Shown: positions 1 to 10,832, numbered from the stretch's first letter. The stretch: DNA of 64,000 nucleotides from Tenrec ecaudatus (GCF_050624435.1 NW_027457697.1:58132-122131); one strand, 5' to 3'. Made by a program: numbers and translations. The notes: generated by a model from the letters alone, not told the origin.

Positions 1-235
1 GGATATGGATGCTCAGAAGATTCGCGAGAGCGACCAGAGCAGTCTTTGTTCAACTAAGAATGACTAACTGCAACACCCTGCTTCTCTACTCTGCCTGCTT
101 GCACACCTGCACATTGCAAAAGTATAAAAACCTTTGGACAATTAGACTGGGGCTGCTCAGGAAAAATAACTTTTTCTGTTGAACTTGCCAGTGGTCGGAG
201 TAGTTTTCTTTCTGGGAATGGAGAGTGGCTACAAC
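1..235 (+). mobile_element. LTR end of an endogenous retrovirus, left copy
   Basis: The segment has the layout expected of the 3' part of a 5' LTR. A TATA-type box TATAAAAA is at 123-130, followed about 100 bp later by leader sequence and then by gag-like coding sequence. The U3 start is outside the window; it can be inferred from the right-hand copy. The exact LTR/leader junction and primer-binding site are not certain. A candidate TGG that could open a primer-binding site is near 225-228, but I could not match it to a tRNA. Confidence 0.6.
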
Positions 236-345
236 ATTTCGAGGTGCACCGAGATCCAATTGCCACTGTCTGGGCTTGCTTAGAAAGGAAACCTCCTTAA
301 CAGGAGTGCTCTCCCCAGAACTACGGATTTCTGATTTCTCTAGGC

Positions 346-578
346 CAGGGGTCCTTAAACTCTTTAAACAGGGACCAGTTCACTGTCCCTCTGATCAGTT
401 GGAGGGCCGAACTATCGTTTCAATAAAACTATGAACAAATTCCTATGCTTCCTGCACATACCTTATTTTGAAGTTTAAAAAAAACACACAAACAAACGGG
501 GCACAAACACTCGGCGGACAGGATCAAGGTCCTCGGCTATCCGCATGTGGCTCACAGGCTATTGTTTGAGGACCCCTG
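346..578. mobile_element. OC1-like non-autonomous hAT element, left ERV copy
   Basis: The element is 233 bp with inverted ends, CAGGGGTCC on the left and GGACCCCTG on the right. It is flanked by the perfect 8-bp duplication CTCTAGGC at 338-345 and 579-586. Eight-base duplications and CAG-type ends are typical of hAT transposons. It sits between the LTR and the gag-like region. The same insertion at the same site is in the right-hand ERV copy, so it preceded the copying event. The OC1 name is by recollection. Confidence 0.9.
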
Positions 579-586
579 CTCTAGGC

Positions 587-2136
587 GCTCACAAAGAGAA
601 TGTAGTTTCAGCCCTAAAGCCTGGAGACTCCGCAATTTGTTTAAAGGTGATTGGACAGAAGGAGTTCCTGATTTGCCCATGCAAGACTCGTTTTCCCTTC
701 CCCTATTTCTCAGAGTTCATAGTTATGTTTATGGGGAACCAGGACATCCCTATCTGATCCCTAAAATTGATGCGTGGAATGACATTGCCACTAATAAGCC
801 AGCATAAACAAAAGACTTACTTCCTCCTGCAACAGAAAGGGTTCTTGTTTCAAGATTTCAGGAAACATGGCAGGACCAGAAAAAAAATAGACCCAAGGTC
901 CTAAAACCACTAAGGTGGAGGCTGCCCTTCCCCAACCCCTCCCCATACCCCTCTGTCTCGGCTTTATTCCTTTTTGCAGGAGGACTCTGGGAGTGGGAGA
1001 ACTAGCTTACGACCCTTCATTATCACTGCCACCCTGTCAGGTGCATGGGGCTGGAGAGAGAGAAATACTCATAACTCCTTTCTGAGTCCACACCCCAACA
1101 TACACTAGGGCTGGTATGGGATCTCGACCGCCCCACCCCCCAAGAAGGATGATTTGGCAGCAGCCATTCTACACTCAAGGCAAGCAGCCCCAACACCTGG
1201 GGAAGACCCCTGAGTCCCTTTTTGGGTATATATCCCCTTGTATTCCAGTGATTTGTATAATTGGAATCAACAAAATCCCTTTTTCTGACAAAGCAGGTCT
1301 GATTCCTTGATAGAAACGGTTTTCCATATGCATTAGCCCACCTCCAGAAATTGCCAGCAACTTCTCCAGGTGCTGTTCACAACACAGGTACAGTAGCCCT
1401 GCCAGAGAGAGGCCCAGTAAGCAGTCAATGGACATGATGGTCAGACAGCAGGCACTCCCCATGTGAGGGAAACTCTTTTTGCCACTGCACGAAAAATGTG
1501 AGATCCAAACTCCTTGCAAGGCACAGAAGGCCTAACCAGGTATCACCAGTTTCTCTTGCAGGCCCTCAGTGGAACAGCTAGAAAACCTATGAATTTATCT
1601 AAGGTCAGTGAGAATTTTCAGGCTCTTACAAGAGAATGTCTGCGTGCCTTTTTAGAGTGACTGATGGAAGCCTACGGGCTTTATATCCCTAACGGCCTGG
1701 AGGCCCCGAGAACAGGAGGGCAATAAGTATTGCCTTTATTACTCAGTCTGCCTCAGACATGAAAAAGAAGTGGGAAGGGTTTGACGGGAAAAATCTTAGT
1801 GATTTGGTACAAGTGGCTCAGCGGGTGTGTAACAACAGAGATGATCCTACCACGACAGAGACAAAGAAACTAGTTAAAATACTAGTAATTGCCATGAGAG
1901 ACCCCAGAGACTCAGGAAAAGGAGAGCATGGCCCACTTACGGAGAGACTGACCTGTGGGCACCGCCAAGCCATGGGGCAGGATCAATGTGCCTACTGCAG
2001 GAAAGAAGGACATTGGAAAAATCAGTGCCTTGAATACCCCAGGAGAAGCAGACAACCCTCCAATAGAGAGGACGGGCCTCATCCACACCTAGAAAATCCC
2101 AAGCAAGAGACAATAATGCTTGAAGAAGCTGAATGA
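587..2136 (+). pseudogene. gag: Decayed gammaretrovirus-like gag, left copy
   Basis: Gag encodes the matrix, capsid and nucleocapsid of a retrovirus. A matrix-like stretch around 600-800 carries the peptide GEPGHPYLIP. A proline-rich linker follows at about 900-1150. Capsid-like peptides are spread over several frames between about 1200 and 1760, with stops and frameshifts. The only long open part is 1759-2136 (125 codons), which joins the capsid end to nucleocapsid. Nucleocapsid has one perfect CCHC zinc knuckle (C-X2-C-X4-H-X4-C) at 1987-2028. The frame ends at a TGA, 2134-2136, and pro continues in the same frame. Similarity is clearly to the gammaretroviral (class I ERV) type. The gene is broken and cannot make a full Gag. 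Confidence 0.88.
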
Positions 2137-2600
2137 AGGTGTCAGTGCTCTGTTTCACTTGGTCCCCAGGATCCCAGGCTAACTGTCCAAGTAGGAGGCC
2201 AGCCAGTCAATTTCTTAGTGGACACAGGGATTACCTTCTCAGGTTCAGAAAAGAGTACAGGCAAATTGTCAAAAGGAAAGATTTGAATTACTGTCAGCAT
2301 ATGATTGCTTCCAAAAATAACTCACACCAGAAGATTTGCATGGAGGTTAGGTGGGTTTCTCAAGACATCATGATAAAAAATATCTGTCTGCCCTTTGTCC
2401 CAGTTAGCCATATGATTTTTATGGCACTGGCCCCTGGCTTGGCTGTTGAGCCATGGAAACTGTTTTTGCAGGACGTGAGGCGGTGGCCTGTGGCCATCAG
2501 TGGAAGGACAAAATCTCCACAGTGGTCTTCCTGTTTCAATTTGGAGCCACCTATATCACCTCTCGGACATTATTGTTGTCCTGGGCTCCGAATCGCCACC
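2137..2600 (+). pseudogene. pro: Retroviral protease start (pro), truncated, left copy
   Basis: Directly after the gag TGA and in the same frame, the sequence encodes the N-terminal part of a retroviral aspartic protease. The active-site motif LVDTG is at 2215-2229. The frame breaks soon after. No recognisable reverse transcriptase follows; after about 2600 the sequence passes into a large dispersed repeat. The element is therefore a pol-less fragment. What lies between about 2330 and 2600 is only weakly like protease and could not be assigned. Confidence 0.75.
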
Positions 2601-2619
2601 CCAGGTCTAGAAGGCACCT

Positions 2620-4330
2620 AACAGATCCACACTATTTGAATCAGGCTCTGGTTAGCCCCTATCGATCACTTGGTGACATGGGAGTCTGGACAATGGAGTA
2701 CCTTTACTTTTCGGATCAGAAAACTAACTCAAAAAAACACAGGTGTTGACCCAGAGGCACACAACTGGTTAAAAACAAAGCCAAACTTACAACCATTTTC
2801 TGGAGCCAGAGTTCTGAGCCCCTCGTGGCTGTGCCCAGCCGAGCAGTCCCTCTCTCCTGGACACACCAAAGATCTGAGCAGATATTCCCCACAACCCCTC
2901 CCAAAGATTTTATTTCAGAGGATAGCATTGAATTTGCATCTCCTGGACAGAGACATTATCTGATCAGAGCACACAGAGATGAAGGGGAGAAGGGGAGAGT
3001 GGAGCACATCCTGTCCCACCAGACCTTGAGGATGATGTTCCCACTCAGAGAAGTCAGTTCACATAGAAGACCACATGGCCAGCCCCACGACGAGACACAA
3101 CGTCCCTCAAAGACCCATAGCCCTAGAGGGGACAACACTGGAGACACAGTGTGGGAATTACCCCCAAACTGATCTCTCTACACCGAGGCATAACACTAAG
3201 GGGGTACAGCAGAAGAGCAAGTAAAAGGAGCAGCAAGATCCCAAGGAAATGCTAAAGGTGGACTTTAGGGTCAGGGTTTGGTGCCCCAAAAGACTGGACT
3301 AGAAAACACTTCTAAAGGCCAACACATAGTCCTTAAACTATCTATGAGCTTTTCTATCTTGTTGACCTTTGTTTTCTTTTATTGTAATTGGATTTTTGTT
3401 GTTTTGTTTATTTTGCTGCTTGGTTTTGTTCTTTCTTGTTTTTGTGCATGTTATTGCCTCTACAGGTCTGTCTAAATAAGATAGGCTGAACGAACAATCT
3501 GGAGGAGAAAAAAAAACGGAACTAGCACATCCTGGAGGACATGCGAGAGAGGGAGGTGGGAAGAAAGGTAGTGGTGTTAAGAATTCCAGAGACAAGGGAA
3601 CAAAAAGTGATGGAATTCGGTGGTGAGGGGGATGCAGGAGGCCTGGTAGGGCGTGATCAAGGGTAATGTAACCAAGAGGAATTACTGAAACCCAAAGGAA
3701 GACTGAGCATGACAGTGGGCACAAGAGGAAAATCAAAGGGTATAGAAGAGTGAGCTGGGAAGCAAGGGCCAGTTATAGATGTCTAAATAAAGGCATGTAC
3801 ATATATTTACAAAGGGGCATGGGGAAATAGATCTATGTCCATATGTTTATAGATTTAGTATTAAGGTAGCAGATGGACATAGGGCCTCCGCTCAAGGACT
3901 CGTTCATTGCAAGAACATTGTTCTATTAAATTGGCATTAAACGATGCTCACCTTCCCTACACCATCACTGACCACAAAGCGGCTGCATAAGCAAATGTGA
4001 TGAAGAAAGCCGATGGTGTCCAGCTACCAAAAGATATAGCGTGTGGGGTCTTAAAGGCTTGAAGGTAAAGAAGCAACCATCTAGCTCAGAAGCAACAGAG
4101 CCCACATGGAGGAAGCATACCAGCCTGTGTGATCACAAAGTTTCAAAGGGATAAGGCAACAGGCATCATGAGAACAAAAAAATCTTATGATGGAGAATGA
4201 GAGGGGACGGCCGGGTATAGACCCAAAACATATTTGCAGTGCACTGGACATCCCCTTACAGAAGGATCTCAGAGAGGAGATAAAAGAATACAGGGTATGA
4301 GACAGCAAAGAAAAACACAACTTTCCTCAA
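2620..4330 (+). repeat. Large dispersed repeat 'family A', copy 1
   Basis: This stretch is collinear with 55013-56800 and in part with 32575-34180, and in reverse with 28361-30050. Shared landmarks include AGCACACAGAGATGAAGG near 2967 and AGATAGGCTG near 3480. Copies elsewhere end in a GAGCCCC-TAATAAAA-type tail and one is twin-primed, both pointing to LINE-style retroposition. Copy 1 stops short of that tail and runs into a T-rich tract at the CpG island. I recall related sequence in elephant; a Repbase name such as AFRO_LA is possible but unverified. Confidence 0.8.
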
Positions 4331-4487
4331 GTTCTTTTTTTTTTTGTTTTTTTTGCGCACCCCGCGGGCGCCCAGTGCCGCCCCCTCCCCGGTCCCGCGG
4401 CGGCGGCGGCGGCTCGGGGCCGGGGTGGGGGGGCGCCAGGGGAGGGGGCAGACACCAGGGGCAGCGGTGGCGGCGGCGGCTCCCGGC

Positions 4488-4839
<352 letters not shown>

Positions 4840-5649
4840 TCAGGAGCCGCCAGGAGGCAGCAGGCGGGCGGCGCCAAAACCCGGCCTGGAGCCGGCCGCC
4901 GCCGCCGCCACAGAGGAGCGCGGACTCCTCCTCACGGCGCCACCGCCGCCAGGGCAAGCCGAGCCGGAGTCGGAGTCTGAGCCCGAGGGCGTGGCGGCCG
5001 CTGGCCCGGCCTCGCGCGCGGCCGCCCGGCCACGCCCCCCGCCAGCGGCCGAACGAGCGACCCGCCCGTGACCCCCGCCCCTCCCAACCCCCAGCCCCGG
5101 CCGGCAGCCACCCGGCTCGGCGCGGCCCGGCCCCTTGAGGGCGGCGAGAGGGGCGCTGGAGGGCGGCGAGAGGGCAGCCCCGCCGCCCGCCGAGGCCCAG
5201 GCCGGGCTCACCTGGCGCGGGGGGGGGGGGCGCGGAAGGAGGGGGCCCTGGCGGCAGCGGAGCGCAGCCCCCCCGCCAGCCTCTACGCCCGGGCGCTGGG
5301 TGCCGGCGACGCGCCGGGGGTCGTCGGTCATCCTGCTGGGCGCCCGCCCGCCCGCGGAGCCGCCGCGACCACCTGCTTGAGCCCAGACCCCCGGAAGGCG
5401 CAGGCCTCAGCGCACCCGCGCTTGTGCCCGAAGCCTTGACCGTGGGCGGCCCCGCCAGCTGGGGCCTCAAGGACCCAGCACCCCAGAGCGCCCTTGCTGG
5501 GGAAGGGCAGGGGCATGGGGAGGCATCAGCCCCTGACCCTCTTGAACTTGCACCCGCCAGCGTCCAACGCTGGGGCCCCAGAGTCCCCGCTCAACACCAC
5601 CCGGTGACCCAGGGCCCCCTAGCTGTCACCGCCGACTTGGTACTTAGGA

Positions 5650-6640
5650 GACATGCTCTCTGGAGGCGGTTGAGGCTTGTCTTGTGGCCAATAATCATCT
5701 CCTACGCCTTCCTTTCCAGTCACTAATTTGATGTCTTCACTTAAAGAAATGCCCATAAGTTGAGGTTTCAGAGGAGAGCTCCTTGAGCTCCCCAGACAAC
5801 AAGGGGGCCGAGTGTCACCGTCATTATCCTGAGCTGGGAGGGAACACTAGTGTTCCAGAGGCTGGGAATCCGTCACTGCCTGCCCACAGCACAGACAGAG
5901 CAGGTGCTGGTTATAATTGTTTCTAGACGTCCTGCCATGCTCAGTTGAACGTCAAAGCCATAAACGTTGCCCGACTACAATCAAACTGGAGTACGCAGAC
6001 ATTTCTGCATCATTGCCGGGTGGAAATACACTGAGTGGAGTTGGATGAGATGGCAGCAAGTGCTTAAGGAGGGGGTGCTGTGGGAATACCAACAAGATGA
6101 CTGCTAGTCTCCGTTTCCTTCTCTCGTCTGCTTTGTGTTTTCTTTCAGGACCAGAAGAAATGATGCATATGTAAGGAAAAAAACTTTTCATTTCCAGAGG
6201 AGTTTTCCACCCCACAATCTACCCGCAGCCTCCTTTGAGCAAGCCAGTAAAAGCTTTTTTTTTTAACCTGCCTTCTCACTATGACAATTTCCGGAGCTGC
6301 TATGTGGCTGTGTTTAAAAGTCCCCCTCGGGATCCAGAGTGCAATCCATATCACAAAGGCATCCTCCCAGTCCCAAATAGCCATGTGACCTCATTTCAGA
6401 AGGTTGTTCTTGTTTCCATAGACCCAGAATGGAGTTTAAGCTGTTGATCTTGACTGTGGTTGTCGACTCAGCCTCTCATGGGCACCTCATGGGCAGTGGA
6501 GCAAACTGTGCCAATCTGTGCTACCACCAGGACTGGGAGAGGAAGCCAACAGTGGTGGGCCATAGGTCAATGTGTGGATGGGGATGATCAGGTCTTTCTT
6601 CATTATTCTGTTTCAGTCTGGAAACACCACTGAAGCCTGC
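5650..6640. other. Repeat-poor sequence upstream of the CUX1 CpG island
   Basis: I found no gene, splice-supported exon or clear repeat. Being next to the CUX1 promoter, it is a plausible site for proximal regulatory elements, but nothing specific can be named. Short open frames here show no recognisable protein similarity. Confidence 0.5.
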
Positions 6641-6770
6641 TCAGTGTCATAGCAACACACAAACCTTCACTGACAGTCTGGGGCACATTGGCTGCAAATC
6701 AAACCCGGGTCTTCCCGGTGAAAGACGATGAGAGGTCTACCACTGAAGCACCGTGGCCCTCACCTCAAAC
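6640..6770 (-). repeat. tRNA-derived SINE fragment
   Basis: On the minus strand this segment carries a B-box-like AAGACCCGGGTTTGATT and an upstream tRNA-like head. It lacks the full tail of the longer AfroSINE copies. It could be a separate tRNA SINE subfamily. Confidence 0.45.
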
Positions 6771-6867
6771 CAGGGCAGTCATTTCCGGAGTTCAAACCAG
6801 ACCACAATGCAGGATGACTGAGATTGCCACCAGAATCTGATACTGATGCAGAAAAAAACCTAACTAC

Positions 6868-7236
6868 CATTTTATTGACTCCCAATAGGACAAAGATCTG
6901 CCCCTTTGGGGTTTTGAGACTTTAAATCCTTACAGCAGGGGTCGCAACCTGTGGGTCGCGACCCCTTTGGGGATCAAATAACCCTTTAACAGGGGTCATC
7001 CAATTCATAATGATAGCAAAATTACAGTTATAAAGTAGCAATGAAAATAATTTTATGGTTGCAGGTGACCACAACATGAACTGTATTAAAGGGTGGCGGC
7101 ATTCAGAAGGTTGAGAACCATTGCCTTACAGAAATAGACAACCTCATATTTCTCCCACGGAGGGGCTAGTCAGTTCAAACCCCTGACCTTGCGATTAGCA
7201 GGTTAATGCATAGTCCACTACACCACCAGGGCTCCT
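6868..7236 (-). repeat. AfroSINE-type SINE, split by a SPIN-like element
   Basis: In reverse orientation the segment shows the tRNA-related head at its right end (GGAGCCCTGGTGGTGTAGTG on the minus strand, near 7217-7236) and the SINE body leftwards to about 6868. The body is interrupted by the short hAT element at 6936-7123. Removing that insertion with one copy of its 8-bp duplication makes the SINE continuous, so the SINE is the older of the two. Confidence 0.8.
6936..7123. mobile_element. SPIN-like non-autonomous hAT element nested in a SINE
   Basis: The element is 188 bp, with an end of the form GGTTGAGAACCATTG at the right and a related inverted end at the left. It is flanked by a perfect 8-bp duplication, CCTTACAG, at 6928-6935 and 7124-7131. 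The internal text (GGGTCGCGACCCCTTTGGGG near the left end) is that of SPIN-type elements, which spread between tetrapods by horizontal transfer. The family name is by recollection. Confidence 0.9.
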
Positions 7237-7259
7237 AATGATATAATAAGAGATACTAT

Positions 7260-7985
7260 TGTTAGATCTCTCGTGGGAGAAATATACCTCAGTCCTTGGC
7301 TTCGCGTGAGAAAGAATTCACTCCGCAGCCTGGATTGTGATCCAAGTGAGTTTTTTGAGAGAAGAAGTTTCAGGTTTACACAGGCACCTCAGGGCCCCTC
7401 ACCCCTGCACAGCTTGCCTAGAAGCTGCTGGAGAGAAAGTCACTACGTGGGCTCCAGGATCCTGCCTTTTCTTTCTTAAATCGTTTTATTAGGGGCTCAT
7501 ACAATTCTTATCACAATCCATACATACATCAATTGTGTAAAGCACATTGTACACTCACTGCCCTCATTATTCTCAAAACATTTGCCTCCACTTAAGCCCC
7601 TGGCATCAATCAAGTCCTCATTTTTAGCCCTTCCTCCCCCATCCCTCAAGAAACCTTGATAATTTGTGAGTGGTGATATTGGGAGGGTAGAGGGAGGGTG
7701 GATTGGAAAGAGGAAACCGATTACAAGTATCTACATGTGACCTCCTCCCTGGGGGACGGACAACAGAAAAGTGGGTGAAGGGAGACATCGGAGAGGTCAA
7801 GATCCTGCCATTTCAATTCCTCCACAGGGAGGCATGGTTGATGGTCCTGGTCAACCCCATTGGCTGGATTGAATTCACCTGGCTCAGATGGGCCAATCCA
7901 GGTGTAACACCCACCTAGGTGTACCACCCCTTCCTGGCCGGAAGTTTGAACCTGAGCATATGTAATGGATGACCCAGTCCCTATG
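7260..7985 (-). mobile_element. LTR-like repeat 'family C', copy 1, interrupted
   Basis: The unit starts TGTTAG and ends CTAACA, LTR-style inverted ends. It is homologous to 35727-36130 and 57888-58195 in the same orientation, and to 40225-40545 in the opposite one. Shared text includes GAGAAAGAATTCAC and TTGTGATCCAA. On the minus strand it would read as an LTR with U5-like sequence at its 3' end. It is split by a family A insertion at about 7464-7797. No matching flanking duplication was found, so the LTR assignment is tentative. Confidence 0.55.
7464..7797 (-). mobile_element. Family A fragment with a 5' inversion (twin priming)
   Basis: 7464 to about 7668 is the 3' end of family A in reverse orientation, starting with its terminal TTATTAGGGGCTCATACAA block. 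About 7669-7797 is the neighbouring upstream part of the same repeat in forward orientation. This inverted join with a small loss between the parts is the hallmark of twin priming during LINE reverse transcription. Flanks resemble an imperfect duplication (AGGATCCTGCCTTTTC and AAGATCCTGCCATTTC). Confidence 0.8.
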
Positions 7986-7989
7986 CTAA

Positions 7990-8215
7990 GCTACCTAACA
8001 GTATTTGCAAGATGCCGAGCAATGTTCTAAGCTTTTTGTATATAATAATTCAATTATTTCACTTAAGAAGCCTATGTGTGGACTCTATTCTTGCCTCATT
8101 TTACAGATGAAAAATCAGTGGCACAGGATGATAAAGTCATGAGCCTATGACCACACAGTGAGGAAGTGGAAAGGAGAGATTTGAACCCAGGCTGCAGAGT
8201 CCATGCCTTGGGTGC
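7990..8215 (+). repeat. MIR-type ancient SINE
   Basis: The text CCTCATTTTACAGATGAAAA at about 8094 followed by a GATTTGAACCCAGG-type segment near 8180 is characteristic of mammalian MIR elements. Confidence 0.75.
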
Positions 8216-8475
8216 CTACAGCGCCACATAGGACACAGGAAAGCATGGAGCAGACTCGGCATAAGACCTAGCATGTATGTGCTAGGACTGCATGAGAGTA
8301 GCTGCTACTCAGATCCAGAAGAGAATACAAGGCTATTGCAAAAATTATTTTTTCCAAGAGAGGGTGGAATTCTGCATCTTGTGCGAAATCCCCCAACCTG
8401 CACATGGCACAGCTACTTCAGAAGGTTCCCAACAATGTGTGCTGTGTGGCAAACCTAACTGAGCTCAGGGGGAGC
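8216..8475. other. No recognisable feature
   Basis: Sequence between an MIR and an AfroSINE fragment. Nothing identifiable on either strand. Confidence 0.4.
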
Positions 8476-8600
8476 TGGTCTGTGGGTTATGTTACCCAGA
8501 AGGTGAGCAGTTTGAACTCACCAGCCACCACTCCAAGGGAGAAAGAGAAGGCTTTCTGCTCCCATGGACTTACAGTCTTTGAAGTGGCAGGGAGCATTTC
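8476..8600 (+). repeat. AfroSINE-type fragment
   Basis: The segment has a B-box-like GTTTGAACTCACCAGCC, the GGGAGAAAGAGAAGGCTTTCTGC block and the TTACAGTCTTTGAAG stretch seen in longer copies. The 3' tail is missing. Confidence 0.7.
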
Positions 8601-8755
8601 CATGCAGCCTATGATTAGGATCTAGGAGGGTGAGGGTGGATGGAGTTGGTTGAGACCTGGCTTCAGGGCATTTCCCAGAAGGGCTTCCTGCAGTGACTCT
8701 GCCTTCAGGAATGTCTGGTGACCCTGAGGGCAGCAAAGTCCTAAGCACACTCAGG

Positions 8756-8939
8756 CAGTGGTTCTCAACCTTCCTAATACAGGTCCTTTTGTTGTGGTGA
8801 CCCCCCCCCCCCCCGACCATTAAATGATTTTCTTGCTACTTCATCACTGTAATTTTGCTACAGTTATGAATTGGACGAGCCCTGTGAAAGGGTCATATGA
8901 CTCCCAAAGGGGTCGCAACCCACAGGGTGAGAACCACTG
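8756..8939. mobile_element. SPIN-like non-autonomous hAT element
   Basis: The element is 184 bp with near-perfect inverted ends, CAGTGGTTCTCAACC on the left and GGTGAGAACCACTG on the right. Flanks are CACTCAGG (8748-8755) and CACTAAGG (8940-8947), an 8-bp duplication with one difference. A pure C run is at about 8801-8814. Orientation is opposite to that of the copy at 6936. Confidence 0.9.
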
Positions 8940-8947
8940 CACTAAGG

Positions 8948-9876
8948 GTTCCCCTTCCGGGCAGCTCTACCAGTGTCTGATGTGCATAGTTCTGTGAGGT
9001 GAGAGAAATGAACTTAGTGTCTGCTTCTGGTGACAGTTGATGTGGGTGGGCTTTCTCCCTATGTCAAATCCCTCTCAAGCCATTTGTCACCACAACAGAG
9101 GGAGCCACACACATAAAGCAAGAAGAGGAGGCAGCATAGCAGGACGGTAAGCAGAACAAAGATTGAATAAGCACAATTCACTTCAATCATGAATCGGGTG
9201 CCCTTGAGATGTGAGGAAGACCCCAGTCTAGTGACATTAGATCAGGTTTAGGGATTGAGTGACGGGACCCTCTTGGCTCCCCTCAGCCCCTATCTTGCTT
9301 TCCCATTGACCCTGCCCCTTACATCGTGATTGGTCCTTATTCCAGCATGATGGTTGGTTTCATAATCACAACATGTGGGAATGTGTTAGTCGATAGGTTA
9401 TACAGGCACAGTCTCTGGAATGGGTAAGTGAGGAGGTGTGACTGGTGACATGACTGGTGGAATGGATCATGTGAAGTGATTTGAGATCGTTGTTCAGACC
9501 TGATAGGTCATCCAGGCCTCTAGTTGATCCTGGCAGTACTCTAGTTTAAGGAAACAGAATGTTAGGCATTTAAGTCATATTTAAGCTTAAATTTTGAGCA
9601 ATAGGCTGTGGCTCACAGTGAGAGTCTATGTGGAGACCCTAAATCCATTTTGAGGGGCCACACATTCAGCCACCATTGAGTTCTTTCCTACTGCTGACCG
9701 GCAGTGGAAAGCTTGCGTCCACTCCCCGGGCCAGACTCAGCGATATACGGTCGTGTGCACATCCCAATGAAGGTCCCGCTCATGCTCTCACAGGCCCTCC
9801 CGCAACTCCATGAATTGATCCGTCTTCAGGGACAGTTTTGTGACAAAGGTGTTTGTTTTCCATGTCTCATTTAAGC
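8948..9876. other. Mostly non-repetitive sequence, no gene seen
   Basis: No coding region, RNA gene or clearly named repeat is visible. Open frames are short and lack similarity to known proteins. Confidence 0.4.
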
Positions 9877-10065
9877 TTTCAGGAGCTCAGGTGGTGATGC
9901 TGGATAGTGTTGGACTATTAACAGCAAGATCGCTGGTTCGAAGCCACTAGTCATTCCACAGGAGAAAGATGAGGTTATTGCTTCCTGTAAAGGTAGCAAC
10001 TTCAGGATCCCTACACAGAGTCACTATGAGTCAGAGTCAGCAGGACAGAATGAGTGTCATTTTAT
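9877..10065 (+). repeat. AfroSINE-type SINE, nearly full length
   Basis: The tRNA-like head (A-box-like TGGTGATGCTGG near 9891, B-box-like CTGGTTCGAAGCC near 9933) is followed by the GGAGAAAGATGAGG body and the CTATGAGTCAGAGTCAGCAG tail near 10024. This is one of the most complete copies in the window. It is a SINE, not a working tRNA gene. Confidence 0.85.
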
Positions 10066-10832
10066 TTAAGTAACTGTGGCTGTGGGTCCTTCCGACACCA
10101 TTGTGGCCTCATGCGGATGCTCTCCTTCATCCAGAACAGCGGTTTGTGTCTTTTTCTTGTGTAAAACATAGCAAAGGAGTTCCTAATAAAATAAAGTTGA
10201 ATTGGGAGTCTTTTTTCCCTCAAACAAAGTAAATCCATAAATAGAAATGAGACTATGGTGCTAATAACCAGTTGGAGAGTTGAGAGAGCTGAACTCTCAA
10301 TCCTGGTAGAAACCCATTGTGACTTTAAAAACTTGCTCAAGGTCATCCATAGCCTATGAGGTTGAGTTGAGCAGACACAAAACAGATGTGTTGGGGAGTA
10401 ATTGTGTACATTAAGTAAACAATTTATCTTTCTAAAGATTCTGTCTAAAACTTACTTTAAATAGTAAGTTTTCCCCTGGGCTAGGGAAAGGTCAGGGAGC
10501 TTAACCCCCTAGTATCCACCCCCTCTCAGCATTCATCATGTTAGGCCAGAGGAGCCAAATCACACCCACTACCCAGGGAGCACTGCTTCCAAAAGCCCAT
10601 TGCCTGTGCCGGGGCAGAGGGCAGGTACCCGGACCAGAAATGCTGACAGAGTGGAACCAGCGGGCTCAGCCCCCAGCTTCCTGAGAGAGCAGCTGTGATG
10701 GTTCACTTTTGGACAAATGTCAATGCATGACTTGGGCAGCACGAAAAGCAGATGTGCAGAGGTTGTTCGCTGTATTCCAGAAGTTCACACACTCCCCGCA
10801 GGCTCTTTGGTGGCTTCCACCTTCAATCCCAA
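10066..10832. other. Non-repetitive sequence, no gene recognised
   Basis: A minus-strand open frame of 94 codons (10062-10346) shows no family I recognise. No splice-supported exon or named repeat was found. Confidence 0.4.

Larger units (their letters stand above)
1..3334 (+). repeat. Left copy of a near-identical direct repeat (cut by window edge)
   Basis: This segment matches 60668-64000 base for base over its full visible length. The offset is 60,667 at the start and 60,666 at the end, so length differences nearly cancel. By eye the copies differ by about 1-2 percent. The unit contains an LTR end, a hAT-type short element, gag and pro remnants and part of a large dispersed repeat. Position 1 already lies inside the repeat, so the true left end is outside the window. 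Confidence 0.97.

Noticed and set aside
1759-2136. A domesticated CCHC zinc-knuckle gene derived from gag
   Set aside because: The frame is short, is part of a decayed gag with upstream lesions, and has no start, promoter or splice evidence of its own. Its presence twice is explained by the direct repeat.
9877-9950. tRNA gene with A and B boxes
   Set aside because: It is the head of a dispersed SINE with a long non-tRNA body and tail; many related copies exist in the window.
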